Shown one piece after another: positions 1-6,915 of a stretch of 16,257 nt of DNA (the first letter of the stretch is position 1; every line of letters begins with the position of its first letter). The translations under genes and the position numbers were made by a program. The notes under the pieces are model-generated. The model had not been told where the DNA came from, did no database searches, and saw only the letters and a program-made list of their open reading frames with translations. This stretch comes from CAYMDD01 sp964409675 (GTDB taxonomy: Bacteria > Pseudomonadota > Alphaproteobacteria > Rickettsiales > SXRF01). The stretch lies in assembly GCA_964409675.1 (NCBI GenBank), contig CAYPEF010000045.1, forward strand, positions 1-16,257, in the 5' to 3' direction.

Positions 1-1151
1 AGATTGTCGGCGGCGAGGATGGCGAGGCCGGAGCTGGCCATCATCTTCTTGCCTAAATCCACGTTGGTGCCTTCCAGGCGCACCACCAGCGGCACGTTGA
101 GGCTGACTTCACGCGCGGCGGTGATGATGCCTTCCGCGATGATGTCGCAGCGCATGATGCCGCCGAAGATATTGACAAGGATGCCTTCGACGTTCGGGTC
201 AGAAAGGATCAGCTTGAAGGCTTCCGTCACCTTCTCCTTGTTAGCGCCGCCGCCGACGTCAAGGAAGTTGGCGGGCGTGCCACCGTAGAGCTTGATGATA
301 TCCATGGTCGCCATGGCAAGTCCCGCGCCGTTGACCATGCAACCGATATTGCCTTCCATTTTCACGTAAGACAGGCCGAACTTGGCGGCTTTCTGTTCCA
401 GCGGGTCTTCCTCGTCCGGGTCGCGCAGGTCCGCGATGTCAGCATGGCGGAACAGGGCGTTTTCGTCGAAGTTGAATTTCGCGTCAAGCGCGGTGAGCTT
501 GCCGTCCTTGGTGATGGTGAGCGGGTTGATCTCCACCTGGCTGGCGTCGGTGGCGACGAAGCATTCATACAGCTTCTCGGTGAACTGGCCGAAGGCGCCC
601 ATCAGTTCCTTCGGGATGCCGAGCGCGAAGGCGAGCTTGCGCGCATGGAATGGCTGGAAGCCCGCCGCCGGGTCGATATCCACCATGCAGATTTTCTCCG
701 GGTGATGCGCCGCCACTTCCTCAATGTCCACGCCGCCCTCAGCGGAGGCGATGAAGGTGATGCGGCTGGTGGCGCGGTCCACCAGCAGGCTTAAGTAAAG
801 CTCGGTCTGGATGTCGGTGCCTTCGGAGATATAGACGCGCTTCACCACACGGCCTTCGGGGCCGGTCTGGTGCGTGACCAGCGTGCGGGTGAGCATCTGG
901 CCGGTGAATTTTTCCACATCATCCAGCGACTTCGCCAGGCGCACGCCGCCCTTTTCGCCCGCTTCCTTCTCCAGGAAGTGGCCTTTGCCGCGCCCGCCGG
1001 CATGGATCTGCGCCTTCACCACCCACAGCCCGCCGCCGATATTCTGCGCCGACTGCACCGCTTCCTGCGGCGTATAGGCCACATGGCCCTTGGGCACCGG
1101 CACGCCGTATTTTTCCAAAATCTGCTTGGCCTGGTATTCATGGATGTTCAT
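1..1151 (-). CDS. sucC: Succinyl-CoA ligase (ADP-forming) subunit beta, 3' end cut by the window
   Basis: This is the beta subunit of succinyl-CoA synthetase, which converts succinyl-CoA to succinate with nucleotide triphosphate formation in the TCA cycle, working with SucD. The reading frame begins MNIHEYQAKQILEKYGVPVP, the typical SucC start of the ATP-grasp domain. It carries KAQIHAGGRGK in the nucleotide-binding region, VEINPL, and the C-terminal ligase hallmark GNIGCMVNGAGLAMATMD followed by FLDVGGGA. About 383 codons are visible, ending in SGLAILAADNL, so roughly 5 to 15 residues and the stop codon lie outside the window. The start at 1151 has a GGAG Shine-Dalgarno sequence 8 nt upstream. 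In many alphaproteobacteria mdh precedes sucC-sucD, as it does here, but here a duplicated mdh tail and an extra ORF separate them. Identity is near certain. Confidence 0.97.
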   Translation of the reverse strand, partial: MNIHEYQAKQILEKYGVPVPKGHVAYTPQEAVQSAQNIGGGLWVVKAQIHAGGRGKGHFLEKEAGEKGGVRLAKSLDDVEKFTGQMLTRTLVTHQTGPEGRVVKRVYISEGTDIQTELYLSLLVDRATSRITFIASAEGGVDIEEVAAHHPEKICMVDIDPAAGFQPFHARKLAFALGIPKELMGAFGQFTEKLYECFVATDASQVEINPLTITKDGKLTALDAKFNFDENALFRHADIADLRDPDEEDPLEQKAAKFGLSYVKMEGNIGCMVNGAGLAMATMDIIKLYGGTPANFLDVGGGANKEKVTEAFKLILSDPNVEGILVNIFGGIMRCDIIAEGIITAAREVSLNVPLVVRLEGTNVDLGKKMMASSGLAILAADN

Positions 1152-1174
1152 GCAAATCTCCAAATATTTATTTC

Positions 1175-1196
1175 GAAAAAGCGCAATTACTTTTTC
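1175..1196. repeat. Inverted repeat in the sucC leader
   Basis: A perfect 7-bp inverted repeat (GAAAAAG, 8-nt spacer, CTTTTTC) lies 23 nt upstream of the sucC start codon. It could be a leader hairpin or an operator. The arms are low in complexity, so chance is a real alternative. No known binding motif is recognised. Confidence 0.35.
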
Positions 1197-1244
1197 TTCC
1201 AACAGCATTGATTCGGCACAAATACTCGCGTTATGGCCGTTTCG

Positions 1245-1446
1245 TTAATTTCGCCTTTTGCGCCACTTTCACGCAAAGTGCAACGGTTTTCTTGCATTTC
1301 CGGCTTTATTACGCGGCTTTGCTCTGATCTAGTTTGATAGGCACTTCACCGCCTCTACCGACTTATAGAAAATCGCATTTTGTTCTTACCGAGATTGATT
1401 CCACCACCTTCTCCATATCTTTCGCGCCATCACCCATGGCACGGCT
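1245..1446 (-). pseudogene. Decayed duplicate of the mdh 3' end
   Basis: This segment aligns with the last part of the intact mdh gene plus its downstream flank (1803-2021), with many substitutions and small gaps. Read on the minus strand it still encodes the mdh C-terminus IKLDQSKAA followed by TAA. Upstream of that the recognisable words VEAVK and VEKVVE have fallen into different frames: about 10 nt are missing between VEAVK and IKLD, and 1 nt near the end matching VIGAKG. There is no 5' part of mdh, so this is a tail fragment and cannot encode an enzyme. The best-preserved stretches are around the stop codon and in the non-coding flank, including a 19-nt identical run (1267-1285 versus 1828-1846). 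It lies downstream of the 92-codon ORF and upstream of sucC. Displacement by an inserted element, or an old local duplication, would both explain it. Confidence 0.88.
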
Positions 1447-1463
1447 CTGCATGCAAAAACTAA

Positions 1464-1742
1464 TCAGAGTGCAATCGGACGAGTAGGTTTTATGGACCAA
1501 TTAATATCTATTTCGCCTTCTTTTATCTTTCTTCCTAGCGATTTCTCCACTAATAGTGTCATATTATTAATAATCCCTTGCTTTCGCTGCTCGTCCTGAT
1601 CTGCTAAATAAATAACCGCTCGCACGCTATTCTCATCGTTCCACTTTCCTATACCAACAGCCAGTTGGTCTTGTCCGCCAAGATGTTTATGCAATTGCTT
1701 AAAAGCGGAATTTCTACATTTCTCGGCTTCAGCGAAATTCAT
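1464..1742 (-). CDS. Hypothetical protein, 92 aa, between two copies of the mdh tail
   Basis: I do not recognise this protein. It begins MNFAEAEKCRNSAF and ends IKPTRPIAL, is rich in charged residues and has no signal peptide or membrane segment. The middle (VRAVIYLADQDEQRKQGIIN) could form a beta strand followed by a helix. An AGGGCAGAAG sequence directly before the ATG may act as a ribosome binding site. The DNA is visibly richer in A and T than its neighbours and uses many AAA, ATT and AAT codons, which suggests acquisition. It sits exactly between the decayed mdh tail (1245-1446) and the intact mdh 3' end (1870 onward), so it looks like cargo of whatever event duplicated that tail. That it is a real expressed gene is likely but unproven, given its length. 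Confidence 0.55.
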   Translation of the reverse strand: MNFAEAEKCRNSAFKQLHKHLGGQDQLAVGIGKWNDENSVRAVIYLADQDEQRKQGIINNMTLLVEKSLGRKIKEGEIDINWSIKPTRPIAL

Positions 1743-1802
1743 TCTTCTGCCCTTTATGATTGTAAAACTTTTACACAGCTACATAATAGCCATTATCTAA
1801 TC

Positions 1803-2021
1803 CATTAATTATCGCCTTTTGCGCTTATTTCACGCAAAGTGCAACGTTTTTCTTGCGTTTCCGGCTTTATTACGCCGCTTTGCTCTGGTCCAGCTTGATC
1901 GCGGCGCAGAGGCTTTTTACCGCTTCCACCGACTTGTCGAACATGGCTTTCTCGTTCTTGCCAAGCGCAATCTCCACCACTTTCTCCACGCCCTTGGCGC
2001 CGATCACGCACGGCACGCCGA
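1803..2021. repeat. Intact copy of the mdh-tail direct repeat
   Basis: This is the partner of the decayed segment at 1245-1446. It covers the last ~50 codons of the functional mdh gene and about 67 nt beyond its stop codon. Both copies keep a potential stem in the non-coding flank (on the minus strand, TTTGCG paired with CGCAAA around a 9-nt loop) although the loop sequences differ. The two copies lie in the same orientation about 560 bp apart. Confidence 0.85.
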
Positions 2022-2835
2022 CATAAAGGTCTTTCACCCCATACTGGCCGGAAAGATGCGCGGCGCAGGGGAGAATGCGTTTCTTGTCATAGAGATACGC
2101 TTCTGCCATGCGGATAGCGCTGGCGGCGGGCGCATAGAAGGCCGAGCCGGTTTTCAGCAGGCCGACGATCTCCGCGCCGCCATCGCGCGTGCGTTGGACG
2201 ATCTGGTCGAGCTTTTCCTGGGAAATCCAGCCCATTTTCACGAATTCCGGCAGCGGGATGCCTGAAACGGTGGTGTAATCCACCACCGGCACCATGGTGT
2301 CACCGTGTCCGCCCAGCACGAAGGCGTTGATATCGGAAATGGAGACACCGAGCGCTTCCGAGAGGAAAAAGGCGAAACGCGAGGAATCAAGCACCCCCGC
2401 CATGCCGACCACCTTGGCCGGGTTCAGCCCCGAGACTTTCTGCATCACCCACACCATGGCGTCCAGCGGATTGGTGATGACGATCACGAAGGCGTTCGGC
2501 GCGTATTTCTTGATATTCTCGCCGACGGTTTTGACGATGCTGGTGTTGATATTCAGCAAATCATCACGGCTCATGCCGGGCTTGCGCGGCACGCCGGCGG
2601 TAACGATCACCACATCCGCACCTTCGATATCCTTGTAATCGTTGGTACCTTTGAGGTGCACATCCGCACCATCCACCGAGGAGCTCTGCGAGATATCCAG
2701 CGCCTTGCCCTGCGGCAGGCCCTCGGCGATATCGAACAGCACTACATCGCCCAGATTCTTCAGTTCACATAGATGCGCGAGCGTTCCGCCGATCATCCCG
2801 GCGCCGATCAGGGCGATTTTCTTGCGTGCAGTCAT
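1870..2835 (-). CDS. mdh: Malate dehydrogenase (NAD, LDH-like type)
   Basis: The enzyme oxidises malate to oxaloacetate with NAD+ in the TCA cycle. The 321-residue product has the N-terminal Rossmann motif GAGMIGG (11-17), Asp35 at the end of the second strand for NAD specificity, the substrate-loop arginines in VPRKPGMSR (R84, R90), ITNPLD (120-124), Arg153 in LDSSR, and the catalytic His177 in GGHGDT paired with Asp150. Length and motifs match the lactate-dehydrogenase-like Mdh class usual in alphaproteobacteria. Two in-frame ATGs exist: the one at 2841 is only 1 nt from the AGGA Shine-Dalgarno, while the one at 2835 is 7 nt away and gives the family-typical start MTARKKIALIGAG, so I chose 2835. 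The 3' end is duplicated downstream. The gene is intact and surely functional. Confidence 0.97.
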   Translation of the reverse strand: MTARKKIALIGAGMIGGTLAHLCELKNLGDVVLFDIAEGLPQGKALDISQSSSVDGADVHLKGTNDYKDIEGADVVIVTAGVPRKPGMSRDDLLNINTSIVKTVGENIKKYAPNAFVIVITNPLDAMVWVMQKVSGLNPAKVVGMAGVLDSSRFAFFLSEALGVSISDINAFVLGGHGDTMVPVVDYTTVSGIPLPEFVKMGWISQEKLDQIVQRTRDGGAEIVGLLKTGSAFYAPAASAIRMAEAYLYDKKRILPCAAHLSGQYGVKDLYVGVPCVIGAKGVEKVVEIALGKNEKAMFDKSVEAVKSLCAAIKLDQSKAA

Positions 2836-2898
2836 GGTCATTTCCTTCCGTCTGGTGATTCTGTTAGATGGTTAGATATAAAAAGTTACATACTCTTT

Positions 2899-3894
2899 TC
2901 ATGCGGATTGTCCAGCCTTGGCATGTGCTTTATGCTTTTCGGAGCGTGAAGGGAAAAACCGCATCCCCCTTCCCGCCAGATACTCCACCCAGGCTATGGC
3001 CAGCGCAGCGAGCAATGCGCCTGCAAAAATATCCACGATATAATGAAACCGCGTCGCCACGGCATAAATGCCGATAAATAGCGTTAGCGGCAGCAGTGCC
3101 ATTCCCAGCCAGCGGTTCAGACGCAGGCCATAGCGTTGCATCACCAATATGTGCGCCACATGCAGCGACGGCATGGCGCCGAGCGCCGCCTCGATCTGGA
3201 AATGCGGCGGAATGGCGCCGCCTGCATCGCGGAAGGCTTGCGTCATTTGTAGCATCACCTGCTGCGTTTCATATAACGCTCCCGGCACTGAAGAGATGAT
3301 AAAAGGTCCGTACGCAGGCGCAATCATATAAGCCAATCCACCAAGCACCGCCACCGCCGCATTAGCAGCGATCACCTGCTTAAGCACCTCCACCTTCAGG
3401 ATGGCTGCAGTGAGATAGACCAGCAGGAACGAAACCGCAAAGAGGCGAAAATAGAGCTGATGATCAAATGCCAGACCCGCCGCCAACGCATCGATCCAGC
3501 CGTAACCGCCGATTGCCTGATCTGCAGCATAATATAACTTGTCATAGGTTACGCCACGCAGATGTGACCACCATTTAAATACCAGCATCAGGTACATGCT
3601 CAGGGCCAGGCTTAATGTTAGCCGGATGAAATCAAGCGTTTGGCGAATGCCAGTGCGCATGGCCGGTTGCCGGAATAACACTTTACGCGCATAGAGCCCA
3701 ACCAGATAAACCAGCCCTGCCACCAACAGAAACACCAGGTAATTACTGGTGCCGGCAAATTGCTTAAGCACCAGCCCACCCTGCACGTCCAGCATAATGG
3801 GGGGAAAGCCCCCTAAAATCCGAAGCAACGCAAAGGCTAAAAGCCCAGACAATACAATAATTTCAGCAGGAAGAAGGGAAATACGCAATACCAT
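2899..3894 (-). CDS. PAP2/Aur1-like integral membrane phosphatase or phosphotransferase
   Basis: This is a polytopic membrane protein of about 331 residues with some six or seven hydrophobic helices. It carries the two C-terminal signatures of the PAP2 superfamily: PSLH at 242-245 and TRFHYIVD at 281-288, with the presumed catalytic histidines H245 and H284 and partner D288. The preceding IAPAYGP segment (191-197) and the long N-terminal membrane part resemble the inositolphosphotransferase Aur1/Ipt1 branch (PAP2_3) more than small PAP2 phosphatases. I did not find the first PAP2 motif (KxxxxxxRP). The likely substrate is a phospholipid or isoprenoid phosphate head group, but nothing here defines it. 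The start is uncertain: GTG at 3900 and ATG at 3894 are 6 nt apart and neither has a clear ribosome binding site. It lies 63 nt upstream of mdh in the same orientation. Confidence 0.8.
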   Translation of the reverse strand: MVLRISLLPAEIIVLSGLLAFALLRILGGFPPIMLDVQGGLVLKQFAGTSNYLVFLLVAGLVYLVGLYARKVLFRQPAMRTGIRQTLDFIRLTLSLALSMYLMLVFKWWSHLRGVTYDKLYYAADQAIGGYGWIDALAAGLAFDHQLYFRLFAVSFLLVYLTAAILKVEVLKQVIAANAAVAVLGGLAYMIAPAYGPFIISSVPGALYETQQVMLQMTQAFRDAGGAIPPHFQIEAALGAMPSLHVAHILVMQRYGLRLNRWLGMALLPLTLFIGIYAVATRFHYIVDIFAGALLAALAIAWVEYLAGRGMRFFPSRSEKHKAHAKAGQSA

Positions 3895-3937
3895 AACCAC
3901 ATGGTAGCGCTATAATATTAATATTTAGTGCCCAGCC

Positions 3938-3968
3938 TTTAAAAAAAAGCCCCGGTTAAACCGGGGCT
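3938..3968 (-). terminator. Intrinsic terminator of rho
   Basis: On the minus strand, 7 nt after the rho stop codon, an AGCCCCGG/CCGGGGCT stem (8 bp, 5-nt loop, further A-T pairing possible inside) is followed by eight Ts. This is a textbook Rho-independent terminator, placed to end the rho transcript before the PAP2 gene. Confidence 0.93.
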
Positions 3969-3975
3969 GGGGTCC

Positions 3976-5235
3976 TTACGAATTCATCTTCTCGAAGAAT
4001 TCGTAATTGGTCTTGGTGTCCTTGAGTTTTTCCAGCAGGAATTCCATGCCGTCCACCGGGCCCATTGGGGCGAGGATGCGGCGCATCACCCACATTTTGG
4101 TCAGCGTCGCCTTGTCGATCAGCAGGTCTTCCTTGCGGGTGCCGGATTTGTGGATGTCCAGCGCCGGGTAGGTACGCTTGTCGGCGAGCTTGCGGTCGAG
4201 CACAATTTCTGAGTTGCCGGTACCTTTGAATTCCTCGAAGATCACTTCGTCCATGCGGCTGCCGGTGTCGATCAGGGCGGTGGCGATGATGGTCAGCGAG
4301 CCGCCTTCCTCGACATTGCGCGCGGCGCCGAAGAACCGCTTGGGGCGCTGCAGGGCGTTGGCGTCCACGCCGCCGGTGAGCACCTTACCAGAGGACGGCA
4401 CCACGGTGTTGTAGGCGCGCGCCAGGCGGGTGATGGAGTCGAGCAGGATCACCACGTCTTTTTTATGCTCCACCAGCTTCTTGGCTTTTTCGATCACCAT
4501 CTCCGCAAGCTGCACGTGGCGGGTGGCCGGCTCGTCGAAGGTGGAAGAGACGACTTCGCCTTTCACAGTGCGCTGCATGTCCGTCACTTCTTCCGGACGC
4601 TCGTCGATCAGCAGCACGATCAGGTAAGCGTTGGGGTGGTTGGCGGTGATGGAATGGGCGATATTCTGCAGAAGCACGGTTTTACCGGTGCGCGGCGGCG
4701 CCACGATCAGGCCACGCTGGCCGAAGCCAAGCGGAGCCACGATATCGGCCACGCGCATGGAAAGATCATTCTTGTCCGGGCGGTTTTCGATTTCCAGCTT
4801 AATGCGGCGGTCAGGATAAAGCGGGGTAAGATTGTCGAAATTGATGCGGTGATGCACCGATTCGGGTTTATCGTAGTTAATGGTAACGACTTTCACCAGG
4901 GCAAAATAACGCTCGCCGTCCTTGGGTGCGCGGATTTCGCCTTCCACCGTATCGCCGGTGCGCAGGCCAAAGCGGCGGATCTGGCTAGGGGAGACGTAAA
5001 TATCGTCCGGACCGGCGAGATAATTCGCCAGCGGCGAGCGCAGAAAGCCGAATCCGTCGGGTAAAATCTCGATCACCCCCTCACCCATGATGGCTTCGCC
5101 TTTTTCGGCGTGTTTCTTCAGAATGCCGAAGATCATTTCCTGCTTGAGCATGGTGCTTGCATTTTCGACGCCGTTTTCTTCGGCCAGCGCAAGCAGTTCG
5201 TCCGCGTTGATGCGTTTTAAGTCCTGGAGTTTCAT
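3976..5235 (-). CDS. rho: Transcription termination factor Rho
   Basis: Rho is a hexameric RNA-dependent ATPase/helicase that ends transcription of untranslated RNA. The 419-residue product has the N-terminal helical domain (MKLQDLKRINADELLALAEE), the cold-shock-like RNA-binding fold with GFGFLRS (61-67) and DDIYVSPSQIRRFG, the Walker A motif APPRTGKT (179-186), the LIDERPEEVTDMQR segment (209-222), the Walker B region ILLDSITRLARAYN (263-276), the Q-loop region SGKVLTGGVDANAL (282-295) and DTGSRMDEV. No key residue is missing and the length is the family norm. An open frame continues upstream to a TTG at 5292, but homologues begin at the MKLQDL methionine, so 5235 is the start. There is no obvious Shine-Dalgarno sequence before this ATG. 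It is followed by a strong intrinsic terminator and preceded by its own promoter-like sequence. Confidence 0.98.
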   Translation of the reverse strand: MKLQDLKRINADELLALAEENGVENASTMLKQEMIFGILKKHAEKGEAIMGEGVIEILPDGFGFLRSPLANYLAGPDDIYVSPSQIRRFGLRTGDTVEGEIRAPKDGERYFALVKVVTINYDKPESVHHRINFDNLTPLYPDRRIKLEIENRPDKNDLSMRVADIVAPLGFGQRGLIVAPPRTGKTVLLQNIAHSITANHPNAYLIVLLIDERPEEVTDMQRTVKGEVVSSTFDEPATRHVQLAEMVIEKAKKLVEHKKDVVILLDSITRLARAYNTVVPSSGKVLTGGVDANALQRPKRFFGAARNVEEGGSLTIIATALIDTGSRMDEVIFEEFKGTGNSEIVLDRKLADKRTYPALDIHKSGTRKEDLLIDKATLTKMWVMRRILAPMGPVDGMEFLLEKLKDTKTNYEFFEKMNS

Positions 5236-5327
5236 AAGGTGTGAAAAATAATGTTTAGGGAGGTTACTGAAGATTCGCGGCACGTAAAGCAATGTGCGGC
5301 GCGTGATGTCGTGTCGAGGGATTAATA

Positions 5328-5356
5328 GTTTTAAACTTTATTACTATTCATGTCAA
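5328..5356 (-). promoter_or_regulatory. Candidate sigma-70 promoter for rho
   Basis: On the minus strand a perfect -35 hexamer TTGACA (5356-5351) is followed after 17 nt by TAAAAC (5333-5328), a four-of-six match to the -10 consensus. Transcription would begin near 5321 and give a leader of about 85 nt before the rho ATG. Autoregulation by termination in its own leader is known for rho in other bacteria, but nothing in this leader proves it here. The rest of the hemJ-rho gap (5236-5425) is AT-rich and holds no gene. Confidence 0.5.
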
Positions 5357-5425
5357 CGCTTATAATTTCGGCTGCGCAACAATCATCGCATAACAGATAA
5401 AAATAAATTTTTTATTAATTTTCAG

Positions 5426-5863
5426 CTATATAGGCTTCAGCACCACCAGCAGCACAATACCAATCATGGCGAGTGTCGGCATTTCGTTGAGGATGCGGAA
5501 ATACCGGGATGAGCAATTATTCTCTCCTTTTTCAAAGGCTTTTCGGTGGCGGGCCAGCATGCCATGCAGCACCGACATCACAATAATCAGCCCTAATTTT
5601 CCATGCCACCACGCCTCATGCCAGATGCCGGGGCTGAGCCGGTACACCAGCATCCCGCCGAACAAAAACGTGGCAATCATGGCAGGGTTGATGATGTAGC
5701 GCAGCAGGCGGCGCTCCATCACTTTCAGCATGGCGTCCGCTTCCGAGCCGGGCGTGGCCGTGACATGATAGACATATAGGCGCGGCAAGTAGAGCATTCC
5801 CGCCATCCAGGAAATCACGGCAATGATGTGCAGCGCCTTCAGCCAGAGATATTCCTGCATCAT
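5426..5863 (-). CDS. hemJ: Protoporphyrinogen IX oxidase HemJ (UPF0093 family)
   Basis: HemJ is the oxygen-independent membrane enzyme that oxidises protoporphyrinogen IX to protoporphyrin IX in bacteria lacking HemY and HemG. The 145-residue product has four hydrophobic helices and the family signatures: WLKALHIIAVISWMAGMLYL near the N-terminus with conserved His12, LPRLYVYH with His33, KLGLIIVMSVLHG in the third helix, and NEMPTLAMIGIVLLVVLKP at the C-terminus. A perfect Shine-Dalgarno AAGGAGGT lies 5 nt before the ATG at 5863; a second ATG follows directly. The start overlaps the hemH TGA by 4 nt, so the two genes are translationally coupled. The neighbours hemH and hemE place it firmly in haem synthesis. 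Confidence 0.95.
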   Translation of the reverse strand: MMQEYLWLKALHIIAVISWMAGMLYLPRLYVYHVTATPGSEADAMLKVMERRLLRYIINPAMIATFLFGGMLVYRLSPGIWHEAWWHGKLGLIIVMSVLHGMLARHRKAFEKGENNCSSRYFRILNEMPTLAMIGIVLLVVLKPI

Positions 5864-6894
5864 GTCGCACCTCCTTTGCAGAGGCAGCCGGAGAATCCCG
5901 GCGGGCAGAGGCGCTTACCGGTATCAGAAGAACAGCCCTTGCGCGTCGATGCCTCGCGGCAGAGCGCGCTCAGGCCTTCGATGAAAAATGGGTCATGCCC
6001 GAGCGCGGGTACGCGCACATACGCTGGAACACCATGCTCCTTGGCAAATTTCGCATATTCGATATCCAGTTCCACCAGCGTCTCTGAATGCTCGGACACG
6101 AACGCCACCGGCACCAGTACCACCGGCACGCCGTCTTTCCCGGCGCGCTCCAGCTCTTCCTCGGTGGAAGGGCCGATCCATTTGAGGGGACCGACGCGGC
6201 TTTGGTAGCAGACCGCGTAATCCAGCTCCGGCACAGCGAACACATTAACAATGGCCTTGACGGTCGCTTCCACCTGCCACTGGTAGGGGTCGCCTTCGTT
6301 GATGATTTTTTCCGGCAGGCCGTGCGCCGAGAACAGCACGCGCGGGGTGGCGTGCTCGGAGGCTTTCCAGTAGGACTCGCGCAGCTTGTTGATATGCGAG
6401 GCGATGAAATGCGGCTGCATGGGGTAGCAGCAGATGCGGGAAGTATCAGCTTCCAGCCTGGCGCTTTTGGCGCTTGCGTCCCAGTCGGCGAAGGAGGATT
6501 CGGTGGTGGTGCTGGAGAATTGCGGGTAGAGCGGCAGCAGGATGATTTTCTGCGGCGCATATTCCTTCACCTGCCGCACGGTTTCCTTCGCAAACGGGTG
6601 CCAGTAGCGCATACTGATGAACACTTTGTACTGCCCGTGCGGCTTCAGCGCTTCCTCCAGCGCCCGCGCCTGCTGCTGCGTCAGCTCCAGCAGCGGCGAT
6701 TTATCGCCGATCTGCTTATAAATTTCCTTGGTGAGCGGCGCGCGGCGCGTGGCCATCAGCCAGGCGAGCGGCAGGCGAGCGAGCGTATTCAGGCGCAGGA
6801 TAAACGGATCCTTGAACAAATTGAACAAAAAGGGCCGCACCGCCGCCGGGGAATCCGGGCCGCCGAGATTGAAGAGTACCACTGCCGTTTTCAT
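5860..6894 (-). CDS. hemH: Ferrochelatase with a cysteine-rich C-terminal tail
   Basis: Ferrochelatase inserts Fe2+ into protoporphyrin IX, the last step of protohaem synthesis. The 344-residue product starts MKTAVVLFNLGGPDSP, carries the catalytic histidine in FSAHGLPEKI (H191), and the conserved glutamate in VSEHSETLVELDIEY (E271), with YPQFSSTT in the middle. The last ~35 residues contain five cysteines (C312, C321, C330, C337, C339) in the setting LCPPGFSGCLC. A [2Fe-2S] cluster has been described for some bacterial ferrochelatases, including that of Caulobacter, and this tail is a plausible ligand set, though I infer that rather than see it. An AGAGGT ribosome binding site lies 5 nt before the ATG. 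The stop codon overlaps the start of hemJ and the start lies 21 nt after hemE. Confidence 0.97.
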   Translation of the reverse strand: MKTAVVLFNLGGPDSPAAVRPFLFNLFKDPFILRLNTLARLPLAWLMATRRAPLTKEIYKQIGDKSPLLELTQQQARALEEALKPHGQYKVFISMRYWHPFAKETVRQVKEYAPQKIILLPLYPQFSSTTTESSFADWDASAKSARLEADTSRICCYPMQPHFIASHINKLRESYWKASEHATPRVLFSAHGLPEKIINEGDPYQWQVEATVKAIVNVFAVPELDYAVCYQSRVGPLKWIGPSTEEELERAGKDGVPVVLVPVAFVSEHSETLVELDIEYAKFAKEHGVPAYVRVPALGHDPFFIEGLSALCREASTRKGCSSDTGKRLCPPGFSGCLCKGGAT

Positions 6895-6915
6895 GCAATA
6901 CCTCTTGGTTACCGC

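Noticed and set aside
4465..5064. 199-codon plus-strand frame antisense to rho
   Set aside because: Complementary to conserved Rho coding sequence and rich in H, R and G without a domain.
5375..5425. Terminator after hemJ
   Set aside because: The AATAAA/TTTATT symmetry is entirely A-T, gives no stable stem and has no G/C-rich arm followed by a T tract.
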